Below are positions 1 through 10,675 of a DNA stretch of 64,000 bases, piece by piece. This DNA comes from Carya illinoinensis. Its lineage: Eukaryota > Streptophyta > Magnoliopsida > Fagales > Juglandaceae. The stretch lies in NCBI RefSeq assembly GCF_018687715.1, contig NC_056767.1, positions 25,469,501 to 25,533,500 on the forward strand. Reading direction: 5' to 3'. The position numbers and the translations under genes are program-made. Below the pieces are notes generated by a model. It made no database searches. It worked only from the letters and a program-made list of their open reading frames with translations, and had not been told where the DNA came from. Each line of letters starts with the position of its first letter. Within the stretch, counting starts at the first letter, position 1.

Positions 1-2079
1 AAAGTCTTAACTAGAATCAAACTCTTATTTGATTTATTTTTTGTTTATTTTCACAGATGAAATGGGATGCATTGAGATAAAAGTTGAAAGTTGAATAAAA
101 TATTGTTAAAATATATATTTGTTAATATTATTTTTATTTTAAAATTTGAGAAAGTTGAATTGTTTATTTTATTTTGTGTGAAAATTTGATAAAGTTGTAA
201 TGATTAAATGAGATGAAAAGTTTTGTGAAAGTGAATGAGTAGTATTCAAATGGGCTTAATATCTATTGACAAGTCAATATTGATGGGAAAATGCTAGTCT
301 TACATAATTATTAAATAAATATTTTTTAATAATATTATTATTTTTTTAAATATTTAAATGCATTAAAAAATACATATAAAAAAAATACAAAAAAACAAAA
401 ATCCCAAAACCACTAGCAGCAGCGCGGGAGCTCCTAGTGGTGGCAGTAGCACCGCCCATATTGATGAGATCTTACAACTGTTGATGTCAAAAATGTGGTG
501 ATGAAGTGGTTGTACTGATTCATGGTGAGACAATGATGGACGTAATAGAATAAAATAAGTATTTCTCCACCCATTGGAAGGGTTTATGTTTTTATTTATT
601 TTATTAATTTAAAAAAAAAATTCTTTAGGTTTTGAATTTATCTATTTATTTTTTAAACATATGATCCTGTTTGTTTTTTGGTATAAAAGGAAAGATTTGA
701 TCCATTATGCTGTCGGCTGGTGAAAAGAAAAATCCAAATTTCGACTTTACTGGAACTAATAATTTATCCATTAAATAAATCATATAGATTATTTTAATAT
801 TTGATTTTAATAACTCAGACACAGATCCGGAAAGAAAGGAAGAAAAAAAACACAAGCCGGCCAGCAAGTTGTAAGAGTTAAGAAATTATTACAAAACAAA
901 ACAACGGTACCACTTGAAACCATTTGAATAAATGCAAGAGAGACCAAGACATCGTCATTGACAACGTTAATCCTTAATTCATCCGACCATGTTCGTCGGT
1001 AGCGACTCACCGAGCGCATGTATTGTCTGCATTTAACGCCAAATTAACTCAATTTCAACAAGAATAGAAACAAGTAACGGTTTTTCTTTGTTCTTTTTCT
1101 TAATAAAATTTCACAGCATTAAGTTTAATTAGAACCTGCAGGCGCAACTAATTAATAGGAATATTCGAGTTGTAATAGTCTAATAGAGTTAAAAGTGTAC
1201 TTTTTAATTCAATTGAGATTGATGTTTTCAGAATAAAGATATATTTCAAATTTTGGCAAGGTGATGACTCGAATATGTAACTTGATTCATGTATAATCCC
1301 ATTTCTCCTTCGTAGAATATTAATGGCCCTCGGGAGCAACGTATAACTTACACCTACTACGTCTATTAATCAGGGGCTTAGATAATTCTTAGCTTTGTTT
1401 AATCGAATGCATCTCTCCTCTGCTTCGATCTGCGTCCACAAAGTAGTCAGAGATGGATTATCATAATGATCAAAGCCTTGTGTTTTGTTTGTTTATTTAT
1501 TTTTTCACATGTCTCTCTGTCTTTAATTTTGCCGCCTAAACTTTCTTCTTTGTTGGCTTCTTTGTTTTCTAGTCTTTTGTTTATTTCGGACATGCCTCTC
1601 TGGCTTTGTTCTCGCTGAATCTTCTTCTTTTTTGGCTTCTTTATAGATGCCAAGTATCCAAAGTCTGATGATGCCGACTGAATAGATTTTATATTAATAG
1701 CGTTGGACTATCTTGAGAAGGTAGATTAATGTAAATATGACAAGAAACGGTAAAAATCTCTCGGCATGGGGTAATTTTGTGTACGCGTTAGTATTTGGTC
1801 ATAACTTTAATTACGAGTACTAGAGTTGTGTATATGACCCCAATTCAAAATACTCTTTTTGGCACAAATTTCGTGGTCACTAGCTATGTGGTGGTTCTCA
1901 TTTCGACCCCGAAATCAACTGTTTCCTCTATTGAATTGTTAGTTTAACTTATTTTGTCTTTTATAGAAATGTTTCGCTTTCACTCTTGTAGATGATTTTA
2001 CTTCCGATTTGGACAAGATATTTTGCAAGATTCTTATTGAATTTTTCATTTTCAAGCAAAATTCTTATAATCTTGGATT
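1..2079. other. Intergenic AT-rich DNA
   Basis: No convincing coding region is visible. Short open frames here are AT-rich chance frames without recognisable motifs. The stretch holds one dispersed MITE-like repeat near its left end, listed separately, and a small GC-rich patch around 410-460 with the palindrome GGGAGCTCC. The right edge is the target site of the Copia insertion that follows, and its last five bases GGATT are the left target duplication. Confidence 0.6.
45..240 (-). mobile_element. Short dispersed MITE-like repeat, copy A
   Basis: Read on the minus strand this block has the order ATCTCATTTAATCATTACAAC, AT-rich spacer, AATTCAACTTTC, CTCAATGCATCCCATTTCATCT. The same order appears at 19733-19860 and 32975-33342 in this window, so it is a dispersed repeat. 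It has no coding capacity. I recall very similar sequence as a frequent repeat in Fagales genomes, which is memory and not a search result. Exact ends and a target duplication were not resolved. Confidence 0.55.
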
Positions 2080-2521
2080 TGTTACAAAACTATCGAAAGG
2101 AGAGAGAGAGAGAAATAGAACTCAGAGAAGTTATGAAACTTATAAATTTCTTAAAGAATTCAACGATATATATAGGCGTACAAAGGGAACTATGCAAGTT
2201 ACTATGCAGTACTATGCTGGCACTGTGCATATTTACTATGCAGTACTATGCTGGCACTATGCACTGTGCGATGTCGGCCATTTACTATGCCAGTTACTAT
2301 GCAGTACTATGCAGTACTATGCTGACACTATGCGCACTGTGCGATGTCGGCCATTTACTATGCCAGTTACTATGCAGTACTATGTTGGCACTATGCACAC
2401 TGTGCGATGTCGGCCATTTACTATGCCAGTTACTATGCAGTACTATGCTGGCACTATGCACACTGTGTGATGTCGGCTAGCTCAAGGTGGTCATACAATT
2501 TTACAATGTTATTTTACAACA
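2080..2521 (-). repeat. 3' LTR of Copia-1
   Basis: This 442-bp repeat matches 7659-8104. It begins TGTTAC and ends TACAACA on the plus strand, which gives TG...CA termini in either orientation. It contains a (GA)n tract near 2100, where the two LTRs differ by 4 bp, and a block of ~63-bp tandem repeats. Open frames on the plus strand here are artefacts of the repeats. Confidence 0.95.
2205..2480. repeat. ~63-bp tandem repeats inside the Copia-1 LTR (3' copy)
   Basis: The core GCGATGTCGGCCATTTAC recurs at 2268, 2341 and 2404, and a variant GTGATGTCGG sits at 2467. The spacings are 73, 63 and 63 bp; the first is longer because it holds an extra CAGTACTATG unit. Each unit contains TATGCAGTACTATGC around the palindrome AGTACT. 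The same array lies in the other LTR at about 7790-8062. It probably arose by slippage in the LTR and may hold promoter or regulatory sites (inference). Confidence 0.9.
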
Positions 2522-2531
2522 CTTCCCCTTT
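2522..2531 (-). other. Polypurine tract of Copia-1
   Basis: On the minus strand the sequence AAAGGGGAAG sits directly next to the 3' LTR start TGTTG. A purine run at this position primes plus-strand DNA synthesis in LTR retrotransposons. The position and composition support the call. Confidence 0.85.
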
Positions 2532-2743
2532 GGATGACCACATATAATGAATATGCCTCGTTAAAATCTTGCCAAGGAAAAACCCTGTGGGAAAAAACCA
2601 ATGGCGAAGGAAAAAGAGTACAATATTCATGTGTATTGTAAAATGCTTTAAGATTGCCTCATTAAAACCTTGCGAAGGAAAACCCAGTGGGATAAAACCT
2701 TAGCGAAGGAAAAAGAGTACAATCAGCATAAGTCTTCAAGACG

Positions 2744-5700
2744 TTACTCCCCCTGAAAAGTGCATGATAAAAGGTCTTCAAGTCTCCGCATTCCAATGTT
2801 CTGCACAATCTTCTTAAATGTTGCAGTTGGTAATGCTTTTGTGAATAAATCTGCCAGATTATCACTTGATCGTATCTGCTTGACTTTAATTTCACCTTTT
2901 TCTTGAAGTTCATGAGTATAAAAGAATTTAGGTGAAATATGTTTGGTTCTATCACCTTTGATATATCCTCCTCTAATTTGAGCAATACAAGCAGCATTAT
3001 CTTCGTATAAAGTTGTTGGACTATCATTAATCACTGGAAGACCACACTTTTCTTGAATATGTTGGATCATTGATCTTAGCCAAATGCATTCTCGACTTGT
3101 TTCATGAATTGCAATGATCTCTGAGTGATTTGAAGATGTAGCAGATAGTGTTTGTTTGACAGATCTCCATGATATAGCAGAATTTCCATAAGTAAATACA
3201 TATCCAGTCTGAGATCTACCTCTGTGTGGATCTGAAAGATAACCTGCATCTGCATATCCAACTAATTGTGGACTTGAACCATATTGATAAAATAATCCCA
3301 TATCAACCGTACCTCGAAGGTATCGAAGGATATGTTTAATGCCATTCCAATGTCTTCGAGTTGGTGCGGAACTATATCTTGCAAGTAAATTAACTGAAAA
3401 TGCAATATCAGGCCGAGTGCAATTTGCAAGATACATCAGGGCTCCAATTGCACTGAGATAAGGTATTTCAGAACCAAGAATTTCTTCATTGTCTTCACAA
3501 GGACGAAATGGATCCTTCTGCACATCAAGTGATCGAACAACCATTGGAGTACTCAGGGGATGAGCTTTGTCCATGTAAAAGTGTTTCAAGACTTTCTCTG
3601 TATAATTTGATTGATGAATGAGAATTCCATTTGGCAAATGCTCGAGCTGCAGGCCGAGACAAAATTTCGTTTTGCCAAGATCTTTCATTTCAAATTCATT
3701 CTTTAAATATGTAGCAGTTCTTCTGATCTCTTCAGGAGTTCCAACAAGATTTAGATCATCAACATAAACCGCAATAATAACAAATCCGGAGTCTGATTTC
3801 TTAATAAAAACACATGGGCATATTGGATTATTCTCAAATCCTTCTTTCAATAGATATTCGCTAAGGCGTTTATACCACATGCGTCCGGATTGTTTTAACC
3901 CATATAAAGATCTTTGAAGCTTAATAGAATACATACTTCTGGATGTACTCAGATTAGAAGCTTCGGGCATTTTATATCCTTCAGGGATTTTCATATATAT
4001 GTCATGATCTAATGATCCATATAAATATGCGGTGACCACATCCATCAACTGCATATCCAATCTTTTTATAACTGCCAAACTAATCAAATATCTGAATGTG
4101 ATTGCATCCATAACAGGAGAGTATGTTTCCTCATAATCAATCCCCGGTTTCTGCAGGAAACCTTGTGCAACAAGTCGTGCTTTATATCGCACAATTTCAT
4201 TACTTTCATTACGTTTACGTATAAATACCCATTTATATCCAACGGGTATTACACCCTTTGGTGTTTGTATAATTGGTCCAAAGACCTCTCGCTTTGCTAG
4301 CGAGTTTAATTCAGCTTCAAGAGCTGATTTCCATTTTGGCCAGTCATCTCTACGTCGACATTCTTCGACAATTCTTGGCTCAATTTCTTCATTACTTCTG
4401 GTAATGTCAAGAGCCATTTTATATGAGAATATGTTGTCGACAACAGTTTTATTTCTATTCAAAATTTCTCCTGTATTCATGAAATGTATCGAGATCTCGT
4501 TATTTTCAGGTACCTGTCCCTCTTCAAGGGAAGACATTTCATGAAATACCTCTTCAGGAGGTTCTTTCTCAGGAGATTTACTCTCTTCATGAGCATCAAT
4601 TACTCTTATGGCCTGTGTTGGTATGGACTCTTCAGGAGTACCAAATTCATTTTGTATTTTCCTCTTCCGAGGAATTTTGTCCTTAGCACCAATAGGCCGT
4701 CCACGCTTCAGGCGTATCTTAGACTCGCCTATTGCTATTTTGGCAACTTGTCCTTCAGGGACTGCAATCCTTGCTGGAACATTAACAGCAGGAATATATG
4801 ATTTTACCACACCTTTAGTGTCAGTAAATGCATCCGGTAATTGGTTTGCAACACTTTGCAAATGAATAATCTTTTGAACCTCTAGATTACATTCTTTTGT
4901 ACGAGGATCAAATTGGGAAAGATTTTTATTTTCCCAAGTAATTTCTTGTCGTGCTTCAGGCACCGACTTCTCATTACACAATGTTTGTCGTGCTTCAGGC
5001 ACCGACTTCTCATTACCCATTGTTGGAAAAATGGATTCGTCAAAATGACAATCCTCAAAACGTGCCTTAAACATATCCCCTGTAAGAGGCTCAAGGTATC
5101 TGATAATAGATGGAGAATCAAACCCAACATATATCCCAAGTCTACGTTGAGGGCCCATCTTTGTACGTTGTGGAGGTGCAATTGGAACATATACAGTACA
5201 TCCAAAAGTACGAAGATGAGAAATATTTGGTTGCTGACCAAATGCAAGCTGTAATGGTGAATATTTGTGATATGCTGATGGTCTAACTCGAATTAATGAT
5301 GCTGCATGAATTATAGCATGTCCCCAAGCAGAAATAGGAAGATTTGATTTCATGAGTAAAGGTCTAGCGATTAGCTGAAGCCTTTTAATCAATGATTCAG
5401 CTAAACCATTTTGAGTATGTGTGTGGGCAACTGGATGTTCAACATCTATTCCTATTGACATGCAATAATTATCAAAAGCTTGAGATGTAAATTCTCCTGC
5501 ATTATCCAATCGAATAGTTTTAATTGGATAGTCAGGGAATTGTGCTCGTAGCTTAATTATTTGTGCAAGAAGTTTAGCAAATGCAGCATTTCTAGTGGAA
5601 AGTAAACAAACATGTGACCATCGACTTGATGCATCAATTAAAACCATAAAATATCTGAACGGTCCACTTGATGGTTGAATAGGCCCACATATATCTCCAT

Positions 5701-6376
5701 GAATCCTTTGTAAAAACGATGGAGATTCAAAACCAACCTTTGAGATAGATGGTTTGATAATCAATTTACCTTGAGAACATGCAGAGCATGGATATTCATT
5801 GGGTAAAATAATCTTCTGATTCTTTAGGGGATGCCCATACGAATTATCAATTATTCGTCTCATCATTATTGATCCCGGATGTCCAAGGCGATCATGCCAA
5901 GTCATAAATATTTTGGGATCAATGCACTTCTGGTGCATTACAACATGTGATTCAATTGTTCTCATTTTTGTATAATACAATCCAGATGAGAGGGCAGGCA
6001 GTTTTTCTAATACGAGCTTCTGGCTCGAAATTATTTTAGTAATGAGAAGATGCTCTTTATCGTCTTCGTTAATGGTTTCAATATGACAACCATTACGACG
6101 TATATCTTTAAAACTTAATAAATTTCTTCTGGATTGTGAAGAAAATAGAGCATCATCAATGCAAAATTTGGTGCCATTAGGCAACACAATATAAGCTCTT
6201 CCGGAGCCTTCAATTAGATTCGATGAACCGGAGATGGTATGAACATAGGCTTTACTCAATGTTAGATTTTGAAAATATTTTTTATCCTTAAGAATTGTGT
6301 GAGTTGTAGCACTGTCAGCCAGACATACATCTTTATTATTCATCTCGGAGATAGAAAGTTCATCAATAAGACTCAT
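2744..6376 (-). CDS. pol: Copia-1 pol polyprotein (protease-integrase-reverse transcriptase-RNase H)
   Basis: This is an uninterrupted frame of 1,210 codons. The protease motif is DSATT at residues 21-25, with DSA in place of the commoner DSG. The integrase zinc region has WHDRLGH near residue 160 and CSAC near 197-200. The catalytic triad is D228 (HGDICGP), D291 (RLDNAGE) and E327 (NGLAES), the DD35E spacing. Reverse transcriptase carries YVDDL, and RNase H carries ADAGYLSDP followed by HSEIIAIHE. The product should process gag-pol, copy the RNA and integrate the cDNA. The frame differs from gag and starts 89 bp after the gag stop, so how pol is translated is not evident. All catalytic motifs look intact. 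Confidence 0.93.
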   Translation of the reverse strand: MSLIDELSISEMNNKDVCLADSATTHTILKDKKYFQNLTLSKAYVHTISGSSNLIEGSGRAYIVLPNGTKFCIDDALFSSQSRRNLLSFKDIRRNGCHIETINEDDKEHLLITKIISSQKLVLEKLPALSSGLYYTKMRTIESHVVMHQKCIDPKIFMTWHDRLGHPGSIMMRRIIDNSYGHPLKNQKIILPNEYPCSACSQGKLIIKPSISKVGFESPSFLQRIHGDICGPIQPSSGPFRYFMVLIDASSRWSHVCLLSTRNAAFAKLLAQIIKLRAQFPDYPIKTIRLDNAGEFTSQAFDNYCMSIGIDVEHPVAHTHTQNGLAESLIKRLQLIARPLLMKSNLPISAWGHAIIHAASLIRVRPSAYHKYSPLQLAFGQQPNISHLRTFGCTVYVPIAPPQRTKMGPQRRLGIYVGFDSPSIIRYLEPLTGDMFKARFEDCHFDESIFPTMGNEKSVPEARQTLCNEKSVPEARQEITWENKNLSQFDPRTKECNLEVQKIIHLQSVANQLPDAFTDTKGVVKSYIPAVNVPARIAVPEGQVAKIAIGESKIRLKRGRPIGAKDKIPRKRKIQNEFGTPEESIPTQAIRVIDAHEESKSPEKEPPEEVFHEMSSLEEGQVPENNEISIHFMNTGEILNRNKTVVDNIFSYKMALDITRSNEEIEPRIVEECRRRDDWPKWKSALEAELNSLAKREVFGPIIQTPKGVIPVGYKWVFIRKRNESNEIVRYKARLVAQGFLQKPGIDYEETYSPVMDAITFRYLISLAVIKRLDMQLMDVVTAYLYGSLDHDIYMKIPEGYKMPEASNLSTSRSMYSIKLQRSLYGLKQSGRMWYKRLSEYLLKEGFENNPICPCVFIKKSDSGFVIIAVYVDDLNLVGTPEEIRRTATYLKNEFEMKDLGKTKFCLGLQLEHLPNGILIHQSNYTEKVLKHFYMDKAHPLSTPMVVRSLDVQKDPFRPCEDNEEILGSEIPYLSAIGALMYLANCTRPDIAFSVNLLARYSSAPTRRHWNGIKHILRYLRGTVDMGLFYQYGSSPQLVGYADAGYLSDPHRGRSQTGYVFTYGNSAISWRSVKQTLSATSSNHSEIIAIHETSRECIWLRSMIQHIQEKCGLPVINDSPTTLYEDNAACIAQIRGGYIKGDRTKHISPKFFYTHELQEKGEIKVKQIRSSDNLADLFTKALPTATFKKIVQNIGMRRLEDLLSCTFQGE

Positions 6377-6465
6377 GATTCTACAAAATATATAAAACTT
6401 TCATTACTAAAAAAAAACATTACAGAATAAAAATATTTTACAATAATATAAAGGAAATACATTAA

Positions 6466-7515
6466 TTAAAAAGGAACACTTCCATGATCAACTCTACCAC
6501 TAGAATCCTCAAAGAAATCAGAAACATCAAGACTTGTAATATCTTCTCCATCTATAGAATTTAAAGCATATGATGGTTCAGCAAAATTTGTTTCAAATTT
6601 CTTTGTTTTTTCTTTTATGGAAGATTGGTATAAGTCAACCAAGTGTTTAGCTGTACGACAGGTACGAGACCAATGTCCAGTCATACCACATCTATGGCAT
6701 TCATCTTCATATTTCTTTACAAATTTATTTTGAGGACCTTTGCCCTTTTCTGAGTTGAACCACTTCTGGTGGTACGGTGTATATCTATTATTTTCCCTTT
6801 TAGTGTGGTCACTTCTAGGACCTCCACTTCTATAGTTTTTCTTACCACGTCCACGCCCTCTTTTTCTTTGAAAAGATGCACCATTCGCTTCTGGGAATGA
6901 TGTAAATCTAGTACCATTCACTTCAGGGAATGATATAGAACCAGTAGGACGTGACTGGTGATTTCTTAATAAAAGCTCATTATTTTGCTCGGCTAATAGA
7001 AGACAAGATATAAGTTCAGAATATTTCTTGAACTTTCGCTCTCGATACTGCTGCTGCAGGAGCACATTCGAGGCATGAAAAGTAGTATATGTCTTCTCTA
7101 ACAAGTCATCATCAGTGACTTTTTCACCACATAATTTCAATAGCGAGCTAATTTTAAAGAGTGCAGAGTTATACTCACTAACACTCTTGAAATCTTGCAA
7201 CCTCAGGTGCATCCAATCATGACGAGCTTTTGGGAGGATTACAGTTTTCTGGTGTTCATATCTCTCCCTTAAATCATTCCACAAAATAAGTGGATTTTTC
7301 ACCGTTAGATACTCAGTTTTTAATTCTTCATGAAGATGGTGCCGAAGGAAAATCATTGCCTTAGCACGGTCCTGCAGGGACCCTTGATTTCCTTCTTTAA
7401 TTGTATCTCCCAGGTTCATTGCATCCAGATGGATCTCAGCATCAAGGATCCAAGATAAATAATTTTTCCCAGAAATGTCAAGAGCAACGAATTCCAATTT
7501 TGTAAGATTTGACAT
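6466..7515 (-). CDS. gag: Copia-1 gag (nucleocapsid-like) protein
   Basis: This is a 349-codon frame. The N-terminal part resembles the UBN2/retrotransposon gag domain of plant Copia elements. A basic Arg/Gly/Lys-rich stretch lies around residues 215-230, and a single CCHC zinc knuckle, CHRCGMTGHWSRTC, follows near residue 273. The protein should package element RNA into virus-like particles in the cytoplasm. It contains a near-repeat of about 11 residues (FPEVNGT and FPEANGA). It ends in its own stop codon, and pol begins downstream in another frame. The ATG at 7515 fits the family start and is close to the primer-binding region. Confidence 0.9.
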   Translation of the reverse strand: MSNLTKLEFVALDISGKNYLSWILDAEIHLDAMNLGDTIKEGNQGSLQDRAKAMIFLRHHLHEELKTEYLTVKNPLILWNDLRERYEHQKTVILPKARHDWMHLRLQDFKSVSEYNSALFKISSLLKLCGEKVTDDDLLEKTYTTFHASNVLLQQQYRERKFKKYSELISCLLLAEQNNELLLRNHQSRPTGSISFPEVNGTRFTSFPEANGASFQRKRGRGRGKKNYRSGGPRSDHTKRENNRYTPYHQKWFNSEKGKGPQNKFVKKYEDECHRCGMTGHWSRTCRTAKHLVDLYQSSIKEKTKKFETNFAEPSYALNSIDGEDITSLDVSDFFEDSSGRVDHGSVPF

Positions 7516-7639
7516 TTTCTACATATATAAATCAAGAACATAAGTATGTTTAATATTTCATATTCATTTTGAAAACTATAAAAAAAATATATTGAAAGAC
7601 TTACTTGAAGTAGAGGACTATTAGCTTCAAGATCGTCAG

Positions 7640-7658
7640 AACTCTCGTGCTGATAACG
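7640..7658 (-). other. Putative primer-binding site of Copia-1
   Basis: On the minus strand the first bases after the 5' LTR read CGTTATCAGCACGAGAG. This position is the tRNA primer-binding site of LTR elements, and the GTTATCAGCACGA text is common there in plant Copia elements. It is only a partial match to the usual initiator-Met site TGGTATCAGAGC, so the primer tRNA is uncertain. Confidence 0.6.
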
Positions 7659-8104
7659 TGTTACAAAACTATCGAAAGGAGAGAGAGAGAGAGAGAAATA
7701 GAACTCAGAGAAGTTATGAAACTTATAAATTTCTTAAAGAATTCAACGATATATATAGGCGTACAAAGGGAACTATGCAAGTTACTATGCAGTACTATGC
7801 TGGCACTGTGCATATTTACTATGCAGTACTATGCTGGCACTATGCACTGTGCGATGTCGGCCATTTACTATGCCAGTTACTATGCAGTACTATGCAGTAC
7901 TATGCTGGCACTATGCGCACTGTGCGATGTCGGCCATTTACTATGCCAGTTACTATGCAGTACTATGCTGGCACTATGCACACTGTGCGATGTCGGCCAT
8001 TTACTATGCCAGTTACTATGCAGTGCTATGCTGGCACTATGCACACTGTGCGATGTCGGCTAGCTCAAGGTGGTCATACAATTTTACAATGTTATTTTAC
8101 AACA
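7659..8104 (-). repeat. 5' LTR of Copia-1
   Basis: This 446-bp repeat pairs with 2080-2521. It has the same terminal bases, a GA tract four bases longer, and the same array of ~63-bp tandem repeats at about 7790-8062. In the element's orientation it is the promoter LTR. The flanking GGATT at 8105-8109 is the second copy of the target duplication. Confidence 0.95.
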
Positions 8105-8415
8105 GGATTACCATATTTAGCTATTTGAGCCCAACTTGTGGGTTTCAAAAGGAGTTTTCAAACTTTATTAATAAACCTTACTCTTAGAGTTTTCTCTCTT
8201 TTTGCATCTTTTCTCAAACTCAATCCCTAGTTTTTGTTGATTAACTAGCCATTGGAATAATTATTATTCTATTCAGCATCATTTATATATCCATCTTCTA
8301 GATATCATATGATGTAATATCGAAAGAATGGTACACTTTGCACTCTCAAATTATTAAGGTTTTGCACTTCGCTTCACAAACTATTAAAACTGGCGTACTG
8401 CTGTGATAACTTAGA

Positions 8416-8791
8416 TGATAAGGATAAGGGTATATGGTGTATAAAATCCCATATTACTTGAGAATGAGAAGTTCTTAAATTTTATAAAGTTTAATAAAAT
8501 TTCAATTGTATCATTGACTAATCATTTTGGAGTATAAGTCATGTGATCTGAGCTTATCATTGGAGCATGCATTACAAATAGTATCAGAGCATATCCCAAC
8601 TAGAAATGTGAGATTTGAGTATCCCATATGATAAAGATAATGGTATATAGATGGTGTATGGAATTTCATATTGCTTGAGAATGAGAATTTTTTGTTCTTT
8701 ATAAAGTTTCAATAAGGCTCCAATTATATCATTAACTAGTCGTTTTGGAGTATAGGCCATATGATTTATCCCTTCTATTGGGGCGTTAGTA
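8416..8791 (+). mobile_element. TRIM-like miniature LTR element
   Basis: Two direct repeats of about 150-160 bp (8416-8576 and 8639-8791) share TGATAA-GATAA-GGTATAT, CTTGAGAATGAGAA, TTTATAAAGTTT, CAATTATATCATT and TTTTGGAGTATA. Only about 62 bp lies between them. Four bases after the first repeat is TAGTATCAGAGC, one mismatch from the initiator-Met primer-binding site TGGTATCAGAGC. Short LTRs, a tiny non-coding interior and a primer site are the hallmarks of terminal-repeat retrotransposons in miniature. Repeat divergence is considerable, so it is old, and the exact termini and target duplication are not resolved. Confidence 0.5.
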
Positions 8792-8859
8792 CTCTCAAAC
8801 TACAAAAAAACTAATACTTTAAACCCTCAATTAAGATCTAATAGTCAAAATTAAAAGAG

Positions 8860-9022
8860 TAATGCTACATATAGTTATGGAATGTGAGACACAATCGTTT
8901 TGAAAAAGAGTGGAGTCTACTGTTAAAAAGTAATTATTTTTTCATTTATATCCCATATTTACACACTTTTTTCAAATAGATTGCACGACGCTTACAATAC
9001 ATAATTGTAAATATCATTTCTC
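8860..9022. mobile_element. Possible MITE with imperfect terminal inverted repeats
   Basis: The left end reads AATGCTACATATAGTTATG. The reverse complement of the right end reads AATGATATTTACAATTATG. About 15 of these 19 positions match. The block is about 160 bp and non-coding, which fits a MITE. No clear target duplication was found. Confidence 0.4.
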
Positions 9023-10675
9023 AAATTAAAATGTCAGCTTTCTTTTGGTAGTACGCTAGCTACACCAACAGATCATTGCTCCAGTGGAAACTGGCCTGGC
9101 GCTAGCTAAAATAAAGATCAACAACATTTTCATATAACTGGCCTGGCACTCCATTGGAAAAGATAAAGAACTTAGTTGCCAAGAGCTGCGATTATCGATC
9201 ATTAACAAGTAGTACGACTACTGACAGTTGTCCACGATTTTCATCTACCACAAATTAGATAAGATCTAGATCTGAATGTTAAAAAATAATTAAGCAGTTC
9301 ACGTGGTTCAATCTCATTTTACAGTACTAGTAAATGACAATAAATGTTAAATAATTCAGAGCTACAGCCTACAGCCTACATGATGAGTTAAACCACATGG
9401 CCGGATATTTTATATATGTCTTTGCTAGCTATTGGTGAACATTGTCTTTAACTTCTTTTAAATCAAAGAGTGAAATCACACAAGTTTAATTAGACAGTGC
9501 ATTACTTTAACGAAGTTGATTCCTTATGTTGGAGAAATCAAATTTTCTCAAAGTCAAGTTGATATTAATTAGTACTCAATTTGAATATGAAAGCCATGCA
9601 GCATTATGCATCACATGAAAGCCAGCCTGCAGGGTCAACTTGAACAAATGTTAAAGTCACCGATCGAGTTAATTATAAGCCATATGAGTAGTGTTATTTG
9701 AAAGCCTTTACATTATAAGGAAAATTTATAGATGTAATGCATTTTAATTGTCCCCTATGTTAACCATGTTAACCACATATATAATAAAAAATAATTTAAA
9801 ATGGGGCACATAACCCGGCTTGACAAAGAATGATAATACCCCGAGAACTATTAATGCATGGTAATCTGCCTTGATTTTGTTAACCTAATTATTTATATAT
9901 AAGGCTTGTTGCTGTGGTTAATTATAATAAATTATTCTTTATTGAGTGATTGACATAGAAAACTACTTAGAACATTTGTGATGAAAATGACTATCTACGA
10001 GAATAATATACACATTTTAATAATAAATAGTCATTTTGTATAAAATAACTAACAGTAAATAAGCAATTTTCTTCTATAATATAATTTGATGTGACTATGG
10101 ATGACGAATTACAATATATGAAGAGTATCATTGCTAAGTTATAAAAATGGTCTTTTGGGGGTGCAATTTTCTTCTTCTTCCTGTTACTGGGTCGATCGAG
10201 AGTTTTTTTAAAGGTTAGAATTTTATAAAGCAGTTTTCGTACTTTTTTCCCACAGGGTTTGAAAGAACGAAAAATGTTTATTGAAAGAACGAAAAATGTT
10301 TTCGGTACTTCAAATTAGATGTTTTTGGTGTTTGCTTCCTTGTCTTTCTTAAATGTATAATTAGTATTTTAGTTTCAATCCATGTCCGTTGTGTCATGCA
10401 CAGACCAAGTTAACTATCGAAGTCCCCCAAGATTTTAAAAAGCCCCCAAAATCTTTTGTTTGTTAAGAATTTCACCAAAGGAGAATTTTATAAAAATACA
10501 CTTCGGTCCCAAAAAATTAATTTTATCGTTTTGTCCCCCCGCCCGGCACCCAATTAAATTCAGTTTTCTATTTCCGCCCCTACTCTCATCCTTTCACAAG
10601 ATACCATAATATTAGAATTGCTTACATAAGTATTAATTAATTATAATCGCATGCACATGATCGATCACATGAAAA

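Larger units (their letters stand above)
2080..8104 (-). mobile_element. Young, apparently complete Ty1/Copia LTR retrotransposon (Copia-1)
   Basis: Two direct repeats of 442 and 446 bp, each starting TGTTACAAAAC and ending TTTTACAACA, bound the element. The 5-bp sequence GGATT lies immediately outside both ends (2075-2079 and 8105-8109), a perfect target duplication. Coding strand is minus: gag 7515-6466, then pol 6376-2744, both uninterrupted. The pol order protease, integrase, reverse transcriptase, RNase H defines Ty1/Copia. By eye the LTRs differ by four substitutions and a 4-bp length change in a GA tract, so insertion was recent. A purine tract abuts the 3' LTR and a primer-binding-like site abuts the 5' LTR. 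I do not assign a lineage. Confidence 0.95.

Noticed and set aside
2205..2480. CRISPR-like regularly spaced repeats
   Set aside because: The 63-bp units are contiguous with no unique spacers, lie inside retrotransposon LTRs, and the genome is a plant.
1992..2547. Three overlapping plus-strand open frames of 67-162 codons
   Set aside because: They run through the LTR tandem repeats of a minus-strand Copia element, and their repeated CSTMLALC or CRPFTMP text only reflects the DNA repeat. The same frames recur in the other LTR at 7647-8187.
6377..6520. A spliced gag-pol junction in Copia-1
   Set aside because: An acceptor-like TTTTGTAG exists, but none of the GT dinucleotides I checked near the end of gag gives the correct phase without a stop.
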